Below the pieces are notes generated by a model that searched no databases, was not told the DNA's origin, and saw only the letters and a program-made list of their open reading frames with translations. From Oscillibacter sp. (GTDB lineage Bacteria; Bacillota; Clostridia; Oscillospirales; Oscillospiraceae): a DNA stretch of 64,000 bases. The position numbers and the translations under genes are program-made. The stretch lies in the NCBI GenBank assembly GCA_020025475.1, contig JAHHSA010000005.1:8711-72710 (forward strand), given 5' to 3'. Shown here piece by piece: positions 43,390-52,342 of the stretch; the first letter of the stretch is position 1, and every line of letters starts with the position of its first letter.

Positions 43390-43442
43390 CGAATGAATTA
43401 TTGTTCATATGTTTAGTATATGCAGAACGGGTAATTTGTCAA
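43390..43442 (-). promoter_or_regulatory. Promoter and operator of the metal-resistance operon
   Basis: On the minus strand TTGACA (43442-43437) and TATACT (43420-43415) are 16 bp apart. Directly after it, ATATGAACAATAATTCATTCG (43412-43392) matches the SmtB/ArsR 12-2-12 operator style, and two further GAATGAAC repeats follow. Confidence 0.75.
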
Positions 43443-43517
43443 CTATATTTTTGCAAAACTGTAGAAAAGAGCAAAAACATATGATAAACTAGTACATCAT
43501 AACCAAAGGAGACCTCT

Positions 43518-43952
43518 ATGAATCAGTTGACACAAGATATCAATGAGCGTCTGAAGAACAACACCTTCATGCACTACAACCACATCGAGTTAGAGTCCAT
43601 TGGAGAGGATCGGGCGGTGTTTAAGCTGGATATCCGGCCGGAGAGCCGCAATAGCTATGGCATGGTCCACGGCGGTGCAATCTATACCCTGGCGGACAAT
43701 GCCACCGGCTATGTGGCCCATTCAGACGGGCGTTACTACGTGACCCAGACCAGTGCACTGCACTTCCTTCGCAACCAGAGCGAGGGTACGGTGCGGGCCT
43801 TTGCTACGGTACGACATCGCGGGAAGTCCACCTGCCTGGTGGCAGTGGATATCCTGGGCGAGGGCGACAAGCTGATTGCCACTGGTGAGTTCACCTTCTT
43901 CTGCGTGGACAAGGCGGTCATGGATAAAAAGAGACCGCAGGAAGCCAAGTAA
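43518..43952 (+). CDS. PaaI-family hotdog thioesterase
   Basis: This 144-aa hotdog-fold protein has the signature VHGGAIYTLADNATGYVA (about residues 50-67). The family hydrolyses acyl- or aryl-CoA thioesters; the substrate here is unknown. It diverges from the metal operon and has AAAGGAG before its ATG. A stem-loop terminator follows. Confidence 0.88.
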   Translation: MNQLTQDINERLKNNTFMHYNHIELESIGEDRAVFKLDIRPESRNSYGMVHGGAIYTLADNATGYVAHSDGRYYVTQTSALHFLRNQSEGTVRAFATVRHRGKSTCLVAVDILGEGDKLIATGEFTFFCVDKAVMDKKRPQEAK

Positions 43953-43987
43953 CAAATGATGTGCGTATAGGTTCTGTCGGGCATAAC

Positions 43988-44034
43988 GATACCCCCTGTT
44001 GTAGTTTTCATGATCCTACAACAGGGGGTATTGT
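43988..44034 (+). terminator. Terminator downstream of the thioesterase
   Basis: ATACCCCCTGTTGTAG and CTACAACAGGGGGTAT form a 16-bp perfect stem between this gene and the convergent kinase gene. Only a weak T-run follows. Confidence 0.7.
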
Positions 44035-44066
44035 CATTGTCCGTTTTTACTGGACCGGTTCATTTT

Positions 44067-45320
44067 TTATCGTTCGTGCTTGAAAAGGGGCAGAGTCAGA
44101 GTAAAACGGGTGGAAACCGCATCACTTTCAGCTTTCAGGGTGCCATGGTGCTCCCGGACAATGGTAGAGGCAATGGGCAGGCCCAGACCAAAACCGCTCT
44201 GTTCACCGCGGGAGGCATCCGCCCGGTAAAACCGTTCAAAGAGGCGGCTTAGCTGCTCTGGGGGAATGGGTTCGCCGGGGTTAGAAACAGTGAGACGGGC
44301 CTGCCGTTCTGTGGACAGGAGCTCAAGATGGATGGTCCCTCCTGCCCCGCCGTACTTGATGGCATTGTCCAGCAGAACTGAAATCACCTGATGCAGCTTG
44401 TCAGCATCACCGGAGACAAAAATCTGCTCTGCAAGCTCATACTCCAACGGTTTTCCCGCTTCGAAGGCCACCGGCTCAAAGGCCAGGGCGCAGTCGGCGG
44501 CCACATCGGAAAGGCACACCTCTGAAAGCACAGGACGGTCGGTCATGTTGTCGGACCGGGCAAGGGAGAGCATCTGCTCCACAAGGCGCTTCATTTGTCG
44601 GGCCTCAGAATGAATGTTGTCCGACCAGCTGGCGGGTTTTTCCGGCAGGTTTGCCTGCTCCAGCATTTCGGCGTTGGAGAGGATGACGGTCAGCGGGGTT
44701 TTCAGCTCGTGAGAGGCATCGGATAGAAATTGCTTCTGCTGACTCCAGGCCTTCTCCACCGGGCGGGTGACCCAGTGGGCCAGCAGTACGGAGATGGCCA
44801 GCAGCAGCAAAAAGGCCATGGCCGCAATGGCTAGACAGGCCACCATCATCTTGCTCAGGATGGCCCGCTCCATGGACATATCCACAAACGCCAGTTTTTG
44901 ATAGAGTCCATTGTCCACACGGAGATAGCGGAGCTGGTAGTGAGGAATGACCCCTTCTGACGCCTCCTGCTCCAAACACTGTGACAGGATCTCTTTCAGG
45001 GTCTCCGTATCCTGCAAATTGTTGTAGGTGCCGCCGGTGACCTCGGCATTATAACCGCCGCCTGGGCGAAGCCAGACATTGACAGTGAAATAGGGCAGCA
45101 AAACCTGGTCGCCGCCCACGTCAATGGAGAGCTCAGGACGGAAGATGCTGCCGCCCATGTAAAAGTCGTCCTGCTGGACTACCCGCTGCAAAAGCTCCCT
45201 GCTCAGGTTGGTGCTGCTGTCCAGAACTGCCATAAAAATGGAGAAAAAGACAGCGGCCAGAACGGCTGTGACCAGGGTCATGCACGCGGCCACAAACTTC
45301 AAACGAAGCTTTTTGATCAC
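44067..45320 (-). CDS. Sensor histidine kinase (OmpR-type partner)
   Basis: This 417-aa membrane kinase has transmembrane helix 1 (about 8-30), an extracytoplasmic sensor of about 125 residues and transmembrane helix 2 (about 163-185). The HisKA domain carries the H-box FLSDASHELKTPLTV, and the ATPase domain has the N box DNAIKYGG and the G box GFGLGLPIA. The ligand is unknown. It lies 77 bp downstream of its response regulator; this gap holds the tandem DnaA-like boxes at 45346-45384. Confidence 0.92.
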   Translation of the reverse strand: MIKKLRLKFVAACMTLVTAVLAAVFFSIFMAVLDSSTNLSRELLQRVVQQDDFYMGGSIFRPELSIDVGGDQVLLPYFTVNVWLRPGGGYNAEVTGGTYNNLQDTETLKEILSQCLEQEASEGVIPHYQLRYLRVDNGLYQKLAFVDMSMERAILSKMMVACLAIAAMAFLLLLAISVLLAHWVTRPVEKAWSQQKQFLSDASHELKTPLTVILSNAEMLEQANLPEKPASWSDNIHSEARQMKRLVEQMLSLARSDNMTDRPVLSEVCLSDVAADCALAFEPVAFEAGKPLEYELAEQIFVSGDADKLHQVISVLLDNAIKYGGAGGTIHLELLSTERQARLTVSNPGEPIPPEQLSRLFERFYRADASRGEQSGFGLGLPIASTIVREHHGTLKAESDAVSTRFTLTLPLFKHER

Positions 45321-45345
45321 GGATTTCCCCTCCTGTTTAAAAAGC

Positions 45346-45384
45346 TGTGGAAAACGTGGAAAAGGTTGTGGAAAATGTGGAAAA
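45346..45384. repeat. Tandem array of four DnaA-box-like 9-mers
   Basis: TGTGGAAAA occurs at 45346-45354, 45367-45375 and 45376-45384, with CGTGGAAAA at 45355-45363. All have the same orientation, spaced by 9, 12 and 9 bp. This is the same 9-mer as the oriC boxes in this window. Confidence 0.75.
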
Positions 45385-45397
45385 GTCAGGAGTGCGG

Positions 45398-46078
45398 TTA
45401 GCTGGCTGTTTGCTCAAGACAATATCCAACCATACGAATTGTGCGAATTCTGACAGTTGAGTGCAGATGTTCTAACTTTTTACGAAGAAATGAGATATAT
45501 ACTTCTACGTTGTTATCCTCGGCGTCAGACTCGTATCCCCAGATTTTCACCAGTAAAGTCTCCTTGGTGAGCACCTGGGAACAGTTGAGAATCAACAGCT
45601 CCATCATGTCAAACTCCTTCCGGCTCAGCCGGACGGAACGACTGCCGCACACCAGGGTGAAGGTGCTTTTATCCAGTTTGAGATCACCGAATTGCAGACT
45701 ATCCGGGGTCCGTAGTTCCGGCTGACGGCGGGTCAGCGCCCGGACGCAGGCCAGCAGTTCCCGTGGTTCAAAGGGCTTGGTAAGGTAGTAGTCTGCACCG
45801 CTGTCCAGACCGGCTACCCGGTCGGAAAGCTCCGAGCGGGCAGTGAGCATCAGAACCGGGGTGGCATTGCCTGCCTGCCGCAGCTCCCGCAGTACCGTGA
45901 GACCATCCTTTTTCGGCAGCATCATATCCAGCAGGATCACATCGTAAATTCCGGTCAGAGCGTTGTCCAGACCGCTCTCGCCGTCATAGCAGAGATCGGC
46001 GTTGTAGCCGTCCATTTCCAGCAGGTCTCCCAGGGTGGCGGCCAGTCGTTTTTCATCTTCAATCACCAGAACGCGCAT
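45398..46078 (-). CDS. OmpR-family response regulator
   Basis: This 226-aa regulator has a receiver domain with phospho-acceptor Asp51 (YDVILLDMMLPKKDG) and a C-terminal winged helix (TKETLLVKIWGYESDAEDNNVEVYISFLRKKL). It pairs with the adjacent histidine kinase. The upstream DUF4340 gene is 16 bp away and likely in the same transcript. Confidence 0.94.
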   Translation of the reverse strand: MRVLVIEDEKRLAATLGDLLEMDGYNADLCYDGESGLDNALTGIYDVILLDMMLPKKDGLTVLRELRQAGNATPVLMLTARSELSDRVAGLDSGADYYLTKPFEPRELLACVRALTRRQPELRTPDSLQFGDLKLDKSTFTLVCGSRSVRLSRKEFDMMELLILNCSQVLTKETLLVKIWGYESDAEDNNVEVYISFLRKKLEHLHSTVRIRTIRMVGYCLEQTAS

Positions 46079-46094
46079 CCCAATGTCTCCTTTC

Positions 46095-47093
46095 TCAGAT
46101 GCCCAATCCCTTGGTGGAAATAGACATCAGGGGGTCCAGCAATTCTGTCGGCAGGAAGTAGATGGTGCTGTCGCTGTTGACGCGGATGTAGCGGCCGTTG
46201 CCGTCGGTGACGTGAGTGCCTACCTGAATTTTGAGGGTCTGCTCGCTATTCTTGTCCGCAAGATAAGTCACGGTGAGCACGGCGGCAGGATTGGTGAGGC
46301 CGCAGACCTTCACGGCATTGTCAGAGGGGGCAAAGTCGATGCAGCGATCCAGACGCAGGGCTGTGATATCCTCCAGAAGGCTTTTGAACGAGCCGTTTTC
46401 TCCCACGTCCTTGCCATCGGAGGTAGTCCAGCCGCCGGACTTGCTGGCGTGGATCGTCAGAGTCGCCGGGGTGGAATCGCCGCTGCGGGGGCCTTGAATG
46501 GTAATGGAGGAGATCATGTCCTCCGTCAGCTTGGGCAGCTGTGGCAGCTCACACATATCATAGATGGGGGTCTGAATCAACTCCAGCAGAGTGCCAGGCA
46601 GAATGTAGACGGTTTCCTGGTTCTCGTCAATCATGGCATAGAAACTGGTGCCGTCTGTGGTGGCCTTGCCCAGATGGATGGTGCGGGTAGTGCCGTCAGC
46701 GCGGGTACCTCTGATGGTAGCCCGGGGTGTTTCCAGGGCGTAGGCCTGGGGGCCGCCTTCCATGGGCAGGGTCTGCTGGGGGCGGATGGTATCCAGCAGA
46801 GAGATAATTGCCATTACCGTCTCGTCATTGAGCGGAAAAGAGGGATCGTCTGCCCAGATCCACTTCCCTGCCTGACTATAGGAAAAGGTCAATGTGGCGG
46901 CTTCATGCTCCACAAACAGCTCCGTATAGTCTGTGCTGTTCAGAGACTCGCTCTGGATGGCGGCACCGGAATTGTCGATGTGGGTCTGCCGCTGCTCCCG
47001 GTAGCGGATGCTCAACACAATGAGCAGAGCTGCCAGCAGCACTGCCAAAATCATCGAAAGGATCTTAATGATCCGTTTTTCACTCCAAGACAT
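46095..47093 (-). CDS. DUF4340 domain membrane-anchored protein
   Basis: This is a 332-aa protein with one N-terminal transmembrane helix (about residues 10-31) and an extracytoplasmic part carrying repeated beta-rich DUF4340-type units (ATIRGTRADGTTRTIHLGKAT, VTYLADKNSEQTLKIQVGTHV). DUF4340 proteins are often found beside gliding-type ABC transporters; here the partner is a two-component system, so it may be an accessory sensor (inference). The ATG at 47093 follows AGGAGGAATTT. It is the first gene of the minus-strand unit. Confidence 0.82.
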   Translation of the reverse strand: MSWSEKRIIKILSMILAVLLAALLIVLSIRYREQRQTHIDNSGAAIQSESLNSTDYTELFVEHEAATLTFSYSQAGKWIWADDPSFPLNDETVMAIISLLDTIRPQQTLPMEGGPQAYALETPRATIRGTRADGTTRTIHLGKATTDGTSFYAMIDENQETVYILPGTLLELIQTPIYDMCELPQLPKLTEDMISSITIQGPRSGDSTPATLTIHASKSGGWTTSDGKDVGENGSFKSLLEDITALRLDRCIDFAPSDNAVKVCGLTNPAAVLTVTYLADKNSEQTLKIQVGTHVTDGNGRYIRVNSDSTIYFLPTELLDPLMSISTKGLGI

Positions 47094-47176
47094 AAATTCC
47101 TCCTGTGGTTCATCTGTAAACTGTGCCGGAAGATCGTCCGGGCAAAACAGGATTACATTCAAATTTAGAACATCAT

Positions 47177-47204
47177 ATTATATCATATAAGGCCAATTCG
47201 TCAA
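47177..47204 (-). promoter_or_regulatory. Promoter of the DUF4340 / two-component unit
   Basis: On the minus strand TTGACG (47204-47199) and a perfect TATAAT (47182-47177) are 16 bp apart. Confidence 0.75.
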
Positions 47205-47427
47205 TGAAAAGGGCGGATCTTTGCAAAATACCATGTTTTCATGCTTAGAGTATGAGCGCCAAATCTGAAAACAATCTTGAAAATTCAGGCAAAGATGGAT
47301 GCACACGCAACATTTCATCATCTCTTCAAAGTTTTTCAAGGTTATTTTTTGCTTTGCAGGGGATCCTGTGAATGATCTCCCGGAAAGAGAGATTGGTTTT
47401 TATCTTCTTCTCAGTCTCTGAAACAGA

Positions 47428-47456
47428 AAGCGTGCCGGTTCCCGGCGCGCTTTTTG
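47428..47456 (+). terminator. Orphan intrinsic terminator
   Basis: AAGCGtGCCGG and CCGGCgCGCTTTTT form a stem with a T-run on the plus strand. No plus-strand gene precedes it within 3 kb, and 47205-47427 holds no coding region that I support. Confidence 0.7.
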
Positions 47457-47546
47457 CTGCCTGCCCTCTGTTTGAAAGTGAATGGAAGCGTTCCTGCTGA
47501 GAGTCAAGAGCAAAACAAAGGAAAAAGTAAGGAAGAGAAGAGCTTA

Positions 47547-47575
47547 TTGCAAGAACGCACAAATTTAGATATAAT
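47547..47575 (+). promoter_or_regulatory. Promoter of the hydrogenase gene
   Basis: TTGCAA (47547-47552) and a perfect TATAAT (47570-47575) are spaced by 17 bp. The 115-nt leader that follows can form a GGGTCGAGAATCCGGACCC hairpin. Confidence 0.75.
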
Positions 47576-47690
47576 AAATAAGCTGCTTCATAAAGCTGCA
47601 GAAAAACTGGGATTTGTGAAGTCAGAAATTATGAAATTAAGAAGAATCGGGTCGAGAATCCGGACCCGCCGAAAAATGGAGGAAAGGACC

Positions 47691-49217
47691 ATGAGAGGAG
47701 TTCACAGCGCAGTCGATGAGATTCGACGCAACGTATTTACCGAGGTAGCCCGCCTTGCGTATGAGGGCGGAGATTTGAGCCGTGTAGACATGATCCCTTA
47801 TAAGATCGTTCCCGGAGAAGTGGCACAGCACCGCCACGACGTTTTCCAGGAGCGGGCGATTGTCCAGGAGCGCGTGCGCCTGGCTTTGGGAATGTCCCTG
47901 CAGCCCGCAGGCGCGCAGACCCCCGTCAGCAAACACATTCAGGAGGCAGACACTGACCAGACATACTTTGAGGAACCCTTGGTCAATATCATTCCATTTG
48001 CCTGCAATGCATGCCCTCCCAAGCAGGTACGTATCACAGACAGCTGCCAGGGCTGCATTTCTCACCCCTGCATGAACGTGTGTCCCAAGGATGCCATCTA
48101 CCTGGATAAGAACAAGCGCTGCCACATTGACCAGTCCAAGTGCATCAAGTGCGGCAAGTGTTTCAACCAGTGCCCTTACCACGCCATCTCTATGATCCAG
48201 CGGCCCTGTGCCGCTGCCTGCGGCATGGACGCCATTGAGTCCGACGAGTTCGGCCGTGCCAAGATCAACTATGACAAGTGCGTCTCCTGCGGCATGTGTC
48301 TGGTCAACTGCCCCTTTGCCGCCATTGCGGATAAGAGCCAGATCTTCCAGCTGATCTCCGCCATGAAGAAGGGCGAGAAAGTCGTGGCCTGTGTGGCCCC
48401 CGCTTTCGTGGGCCAGTTCGGCAAGGACGCCACGCCCGCAAAGCTGAAGGCTGCCATGCACATCCTGGGCTTTTCCGATGTGGTAGAGGTTGCCATCGGT
48501 GCGGACTTGTGCACCGTTCAGGAGGCCAATGACTTCCTGGAGGAGGTTCCCGAAAAGATCGACTGGATGGGCACATCATGCTGTCCTGCCTGGTCTGTTA
48601 TGGCCAAGAAGCTGTTCCCCCAGTTTACAGACAACATCTCCATGGCGCTGACTCCCATGGTCATTACTGCCCGTATGGTGAAGAAGGAGCAGCCGACTGC
48701 CCGTATTTGCTTTATCGGGCCCTGCGCCGCCAAAAAGCTGGAGGCAAACCGCAAATCCGTCCGCTCGGACGTGGACTTTGTCCTGACCTTTGAGGAACTT
48801 CAGGGAATGTTCGACGCAAAGAACATCGATTTTGCCACGATTGAGTTTGACCCCGCCGATGATATGAGTGAGGGCACCGGTCTGGGCCGCGGCTTTGCCG
48901 TGTCCGGCGGTGTGGCTGCTGCTGTGGTGGAGGCTATCCGACACATCGATCCAGACCGGGAGGTACTTACTGAGTATGCTACCGGCTTGAAGGAGTGCAA
49001 GAAGATGTTGATGATGGCCAAGGCTGGTAAGCGCGATGGCTATCTGCTGGAGGGAATGGCGTGCCCCGGCGGCTGCGTGGCCGGCGCCGGAACCATCACG
49101 CCCGTCCGGGAATCTACCAATTATGTAGCCAAATTTAAGGCCGAGGCCAGCGAGGAAAGCTGCACCAAGAGCCCCTTCCTGGATCGACTGGATGAGGTTT
49201 CCGAGCGAGGCGTGTGA
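47691..49217 (+). CDS. [FeFe] hydrogenase, ferredoxin-domain containing
   Basis: This 508-aa iron-only hydrogenase has Cys-rich [4Fe-4S] motifs between about residues 110 and 205 (CNACPP, CQGCISHPCMNVCP, CIKCGKCFNQCP, CVSCGMCLVNCP). The H-cluster domain follows with TSCCPAW, GPCAAKK and MACPGGCVAGAG, so all four cluster cysteines are present. These enzymes make or oxidise H2 with ferredoxin. The variant motifs (GPC in place of MPC, CVAGAG ending) suggest the group B type known in gut Firmicutes. GGAGGAAAGG precedes the ATG at 47691. No maturation gene is in the window. Confidence 0.93.
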   Translation: MRGVHSAVDEIRRNVFTEVARLAYEGGDLSRVDMIPYKIVPGEVAQHRHDVFQERAIVQERVRLALGMSLQPAGAQTPVSKHIQEADTDQTYFEEPLVNIIPFACNACPPKQVRITDSCQGCISHPCMNVCPKDAIYLDKNKRCHIDQSKCIKCGKCFNQCPYHAISMIQRPCAAACGMDAIESDEFGRAKINYDKCVSCGMCLVNCPFAAIADKSQIFQLISAMKKGEKVVACVAPAFVGQFGKDATPAKLKAAMHILGFSDVVEVAIGADLCTVQEANDFLEEVPEKIDWMGTSCCPAWSVMAKKLFPQFTDNISMALTPMVITARMVKKEQPTARICFIGPCAAKKLEANRKSVRSDVDFVLTFEELQGMFDAKNIDFATIEFDPADDMSEGTGLGRGFAVSGGVAAAVVEAIRHIDPDREVLTEYATGLKECKKMLMMAKAGKRDGYLLEGMACPGGCVAGAGTITPVRESTNYVAKFKAEASEESCTKSPFLDRLDEVSERGV

Positions 49218-49251
49218 CCCCTGCTTTCAAAGTTTGAATAAAAATCTATGC

Positions 49252-49285
49252 AAAACCGCCCCCACAAATTTGTGGGGGTGGTTTT
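49252..49285 (+). terminator. Terminator of the hydrogenase gene
   Basis: AAAACCgCCCCCACAAAT and ATTTGTGGGGGtGGTTTT form a long stem with A and T runs. Confidence 0.85.
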
Positions 49286-49393
49286 GTCGCATCCTGGGAA
49301 ATCAAGAAATTGAATGGCTGACAAACACCAAACAAAAACTGTCCATACATAGGAGACAAATGTTTACTTCACACGGCTTTTATTGGAAACTTC

Positions 49394-49406
49394 CGGAAAA
49401 TTTCCG
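49394..49406. promoter_or_regulatory. Palindrome upstream of mglB (possible operator)
   Basis: CGGAAAATTTCCG is a 13-bp perfect palindrome, and TGAAACAAAGTTTTTTCA follows at about 49407. The probable -10 TACAAT is at 49470-49475. No regulator is proven. The rest of the 323-bp gap holds the RBS and a small GGGCGTTCTGCCC hairpin. Confidence 0.35.
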
Positions 49407-49540
49407 TGAAACAAAGTTTTTTCATACAAGTGTAAAGAAAATTCTATCGTTTTTTCACTTTGGCAAGTCTACAATAAAAGCATTCATGCGGGAGGGCGTT
49501 CTGCCCAACCGCCCAACACAAAATCTAGGAGGATTTATTG

Positions 49541-50656
49541 ATGAAGAAGACTTTTGCAATGCTCCTCGCTGCCGTCATGATGCTGGGCCTGCTGGCTGGT
49601 TGCGGTACGGAGGACAAGCCCGCTCCCGACGCCAATGGCGATCAGGAAGTCCAGGAGCCCGCCGCTTCTGAGCTGAATGTTGGCGTATTCTACTACAACT
49701 TCTCCGATCCTTACATCACCACGGTTCGTACCGCTATGGATGCCAAGCTGAAGGAAGCCGGAATTACCCCCAATAACCAGGATGCCCAGACCAACCAGGC
49801 CACTCAGCTGGACCAGATCAACACCGCTATCGTCAATGGCGCAGACCTTCTGATTGTCAACATCGTTGAGACTTCCTCTCCCGACGCTGCAAAGCAGGTT
49901 GTGGAAGCTGCCAAGGCTGCTGACATCCCTGTGATTTTCTTCAACCGCGAGGTCAGCGATGAAGTTATCAACAGCTATGACAAGTGTGCCTTTGTTGGTA
50001 CCGATGCCCCCGAGGCCGGCCACATGCAGGGCGAGATGATCGGCGATTTCCTGCTGGAGAACTATGAGGCCACCGATCTGAACGGCGACGGTACCATCTC
50101 CTACGTCATGTTTAAGGGCCAGGAGGGTAACAACGAGGCCGAATATCGTACTCAGTATGCCGTTGAGGATGCCAACAAGAAGCTGACCGAGGCCGGCAAG
50201 CCCGAGCTGAAGTTCTATGATGAGAACAATTCCTCCAAGTACCTGGTGGACACCAACGGTTCCTGGTCTGCACAGGCTGCAACCGACTACATGACAACCA
50301 TCCTGGCTGGCTACACTGAGGCCAACGGCAACATGGTGGAGCTGGTCATCGCCAACAACGACGGCATGGCTGAAGGCGCTATTGCTGCTTTGCAGCAGGC
50401 TGGCTACAACACCGGCGATGAGGGTGTAACCTCCATTCCCGTGTACGGTGTTGACGCTATGGACTCCGCTCTGCAGAAGATCGAGAAGGGCCAGATGACC
50501 GGTACTGTCAAGCAGGACGGCCCTGCTATGGCTGCCACCATCATGGCTCTGACCAACAACGTGGCCGAGGGTGCTGACATCATGGCCAACACCACCTCCT
50601 TCAACGTGAAGGACGGCGTGAACAAGATCATGGTTCCTTATGCGAAGATGAGCTGA
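49541..50656 (+). CDS. mglB: Galactose/glucose ABC transporter substrate-binding lipoprotein MglB
   Basis: This 371-aa periplasmic-binding-protein-fold lipoprotein has a signal peptide ending LAGC with Cys21. It follows the MglB pattern, including the calcium loop DLNGDGTISYV typical of galactose-binding proteins and the FNREVSDEV/DAPEAGHMQGEM ligand segments. It delivers galactose or glucose to MglAC. The ATG at 49541 is preceded by AGGAGGATTT. It is the first gene of the transport operon. Confidence 0.93.
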   Translation: MKKTFAMLLAAVMMLGLLAGCGTEDKPAPDANGDQEVQEPAASELNVGVFYYNFSDPYITTVRTAMDAKLKEAGITPNNQDAQTNQATQLDQINTAIVNGADLLIVNIVETSSPDAAKQVVEAAKAADIPVIFFNREVSDEVINSYDKCAFVGTDAPEAGHMQGEMIGDFLLENYEATDLNGDGTISYVMFKGQEGNNEAEYRTQYAVEDANKKLTEAGKPELKFYDENNSSKYLVDTNGSWSAQAATDYMTTILAGYTEANGNMVELVIANNDGMAEGAIAALQQAGYNTGDEGVTSIPVYGVDAMDSALQKIEKGQMTGTVKQDGPAMAATIMALTNNVAEGADIMANTTSFNVKDGVNKIMVPYAKMS

Positions 50657-50689
50657 TCCGTCAGTCAAGTCAAGCACTGAATGAAACGG

Positions 50690-50723
50690 AGCGGGGCTGC
50701 CCTTCCGGCAGTCCCGCTTTTTC
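50690..50723 (+). terminator. Hairpin between mglB and mglA (partial terminator)
   Basis: AGCGGGGCTGCC and GGCAGTCCCGCT plus TTTTT. It probably gives more mglB than mglA-mglC transcript. Confidence 0.75.
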
Positions 50724-50825
50724 CGCAATGCAGAGGAAAAAAACGGAAGAGCCTTTGCCTGAGCGGCGACGCACATCTAGTGGCCGCCGAGGCGAAGACT
50801 CTACATAACAAAGGAGGAGAAAACT

Positions 50826-52322
50826 ATGGAGCAGCCGGCACTGCTTGAGATGCGAGGCATCTGCAAGGAATTCCCGGGCGTCAAGGCCCTGGACAATGTC
50901 CAGCTGACGGTCCGTCCCGGAACCGTCCATGCACTGATGGGCGAGAACGGCGCGGGAAAGTCCACACTGATGAAGTGTCTCTTTGGCATCTATTCCAAGG
51001 ATGCAGGGACCATCACCCTGGATGGCAGGGAGGTCAACTTCAAGAGTTCCAAGGAAGCCATGGAAAATGGCGTTGCCATGGTGCACCAGGAATTGAATCA
51101 GGCGTTGACCCGTACCGTTACAGACAACCTGTGGCTGGGTCGATACCCCACGATCTGCGGCATGGTCAATGAGTCCAAAATGCGCAAGGACACCAAGGAT
51201 ATCTTCGATGAACTGCAGGTCTCCGTGGACCCCCGGGCCATTATGTCCACCCTTTCCGTCTCCCAGCGGCAGATGGTGGAGATCGCAAAGGCCGTCAGCT
51301 ATGACGCCAAGATTATCGTCTTTGACGAGCCCACCTCCTCTTTGACGGAGGTCGAGGTTGAGCATTTGTTCCGCATCATCAATATGCTTCGAAACAAGGG
51401 CTGCGGCATCATTTACATCAGTCATAAGATGGAGGAGATCCTCCGTATCAGTGATGATGTCACCATCATGCGAGATGGTCAGTATGTGGCTACCCGTTCT
51501 GCCAAGGACCTCACGATGGATGATATTATCAAGCTGATGGTTGGCCGTGAGCTGACGAACCGCTTTCCCCCAAAGGAAAATGTGGTGGGTGAGACAATTC
51601 TGGAGGTGGATGGCATCTCCGGCAAGTATACCAACCTGAACAACGCCAGCCTGGAACTCCATAAGGGCGAGATTCTGGGTGTGGCCGGTTTGGACGGCGC
51701 AGGCCGTACCGAACTGCTGGAAAACATCTTTGGCTCCATGACCCGTGAGGGCGGCACCATGCGGCTCTATGGCAAGGAGATCACCAACAAAAGCCCCAAG
51801 GAAGCCATCAAGAACGGCTTTGCCCTTCTGACGGAGGAGCGTCGTGCCACCGGTATCTTCGGCATCCGCAGCATCCTGGACAACACCGTCATTTCCAACT
51901 TGAAGAGCTACCTGATGGGCGGTGTCTGTCTGAGCAAAAAGAAGATGCAGAAGGATACCCAGTGGGCCATTGAGGCCATGCACATCAAGACCCCTAGCCA
52001 GCAGACCCAGATCCGGTCTCTGTCCGGCGGTAACCAGCAGAAGGTGATTATCGGCCGCTGGCTGCTGACCAATCCGGAGGTTTTGCTTCTGGACGAGCCT
52101 ACCCGCGGCATTGACGTCGGTGCCAAGTACGAGATCTACCAGCTGATCATTGACCTTGCCAAGCAGGGCAAGGGCGTCATCATGGTCTCCTCCGAAATGC
52201 CGGAGCTGCTGGGCGTGTGTGACCGCATCATCGTCATGTCCGGCGGCCGTGTGGCCGGAGAGGTGGACGCAAAGACAACCAGCCAGGAGGAAATCCTCAC
52301 TCTGGCAGCTAAATATGTGTAA
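50826..52322 (+). CDS. mglA: Galactose ABC transporter ATPase MglA
   Basis: This 498-aa double-ATPase of the sugar-import (CUT2) type has a first Walker [10 protein letters not shown] and signature [14 protein letters not shown], and a second half with a degenerate P-loop [12 protein letters not shown] and signature [15 protein letters not shown]. It powers uptake through MglC. AAAGGAGG precedes the ATG, and mglC starts 20 nt after its stop. Confidence 0.95.
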   Translation: MEQPALLEMRGICKEFPGVKALDNVQLTVRPGTVHALMGENGAGKSTLMKCLFGIYSKDAGTITLDGREVNFKSSKEAMENGVAMVHQELNQALTRTVTDNLWLGRYPTICGMVNESKMRKDTKDIFDELQVSVDPRAIMSTLSVSQRQMVEIAKAVSYDAKIIVFDEPTSSLTEVEVEHLFRIINMLRNKGCGIIYISHKMEEILRISDDVTIMRDGQYVATRSAKDLTMDDIIKLMVGRELTNRFPPKENVVGETILEVDGISGKYTNLNNASLELHKGEILGVAGLDGAGRTELLENIFGSMTREGGTMRLYGKEITNKSPKEAIKNGFALLTEERRATGIFGIRSILDNTVISNLKSYLMGGVCLSKKKMQKDTQWAIEAMHIKTPSQQTQIRSLSGGNQQKVIIGRWLLTNPEVLLLDEPTRGIDVGAKYEIYQLIIDLAKQGKGVIMVSSEMPELLGVCDRIIVMSGGRVAGEVDAKTTSQEEILTLAAKYV

Positions 52323-52342
52323 TTCGGGGAGGAATCACTGAA

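Noticed and set aside
43451..43490. Sigma-A promoter directly upstream of the thioesterase (TTGCAA with TATGAT)
   Set aside because: The spacer would be 23 bp, too long for a normal promoter; a different -35 may be used.
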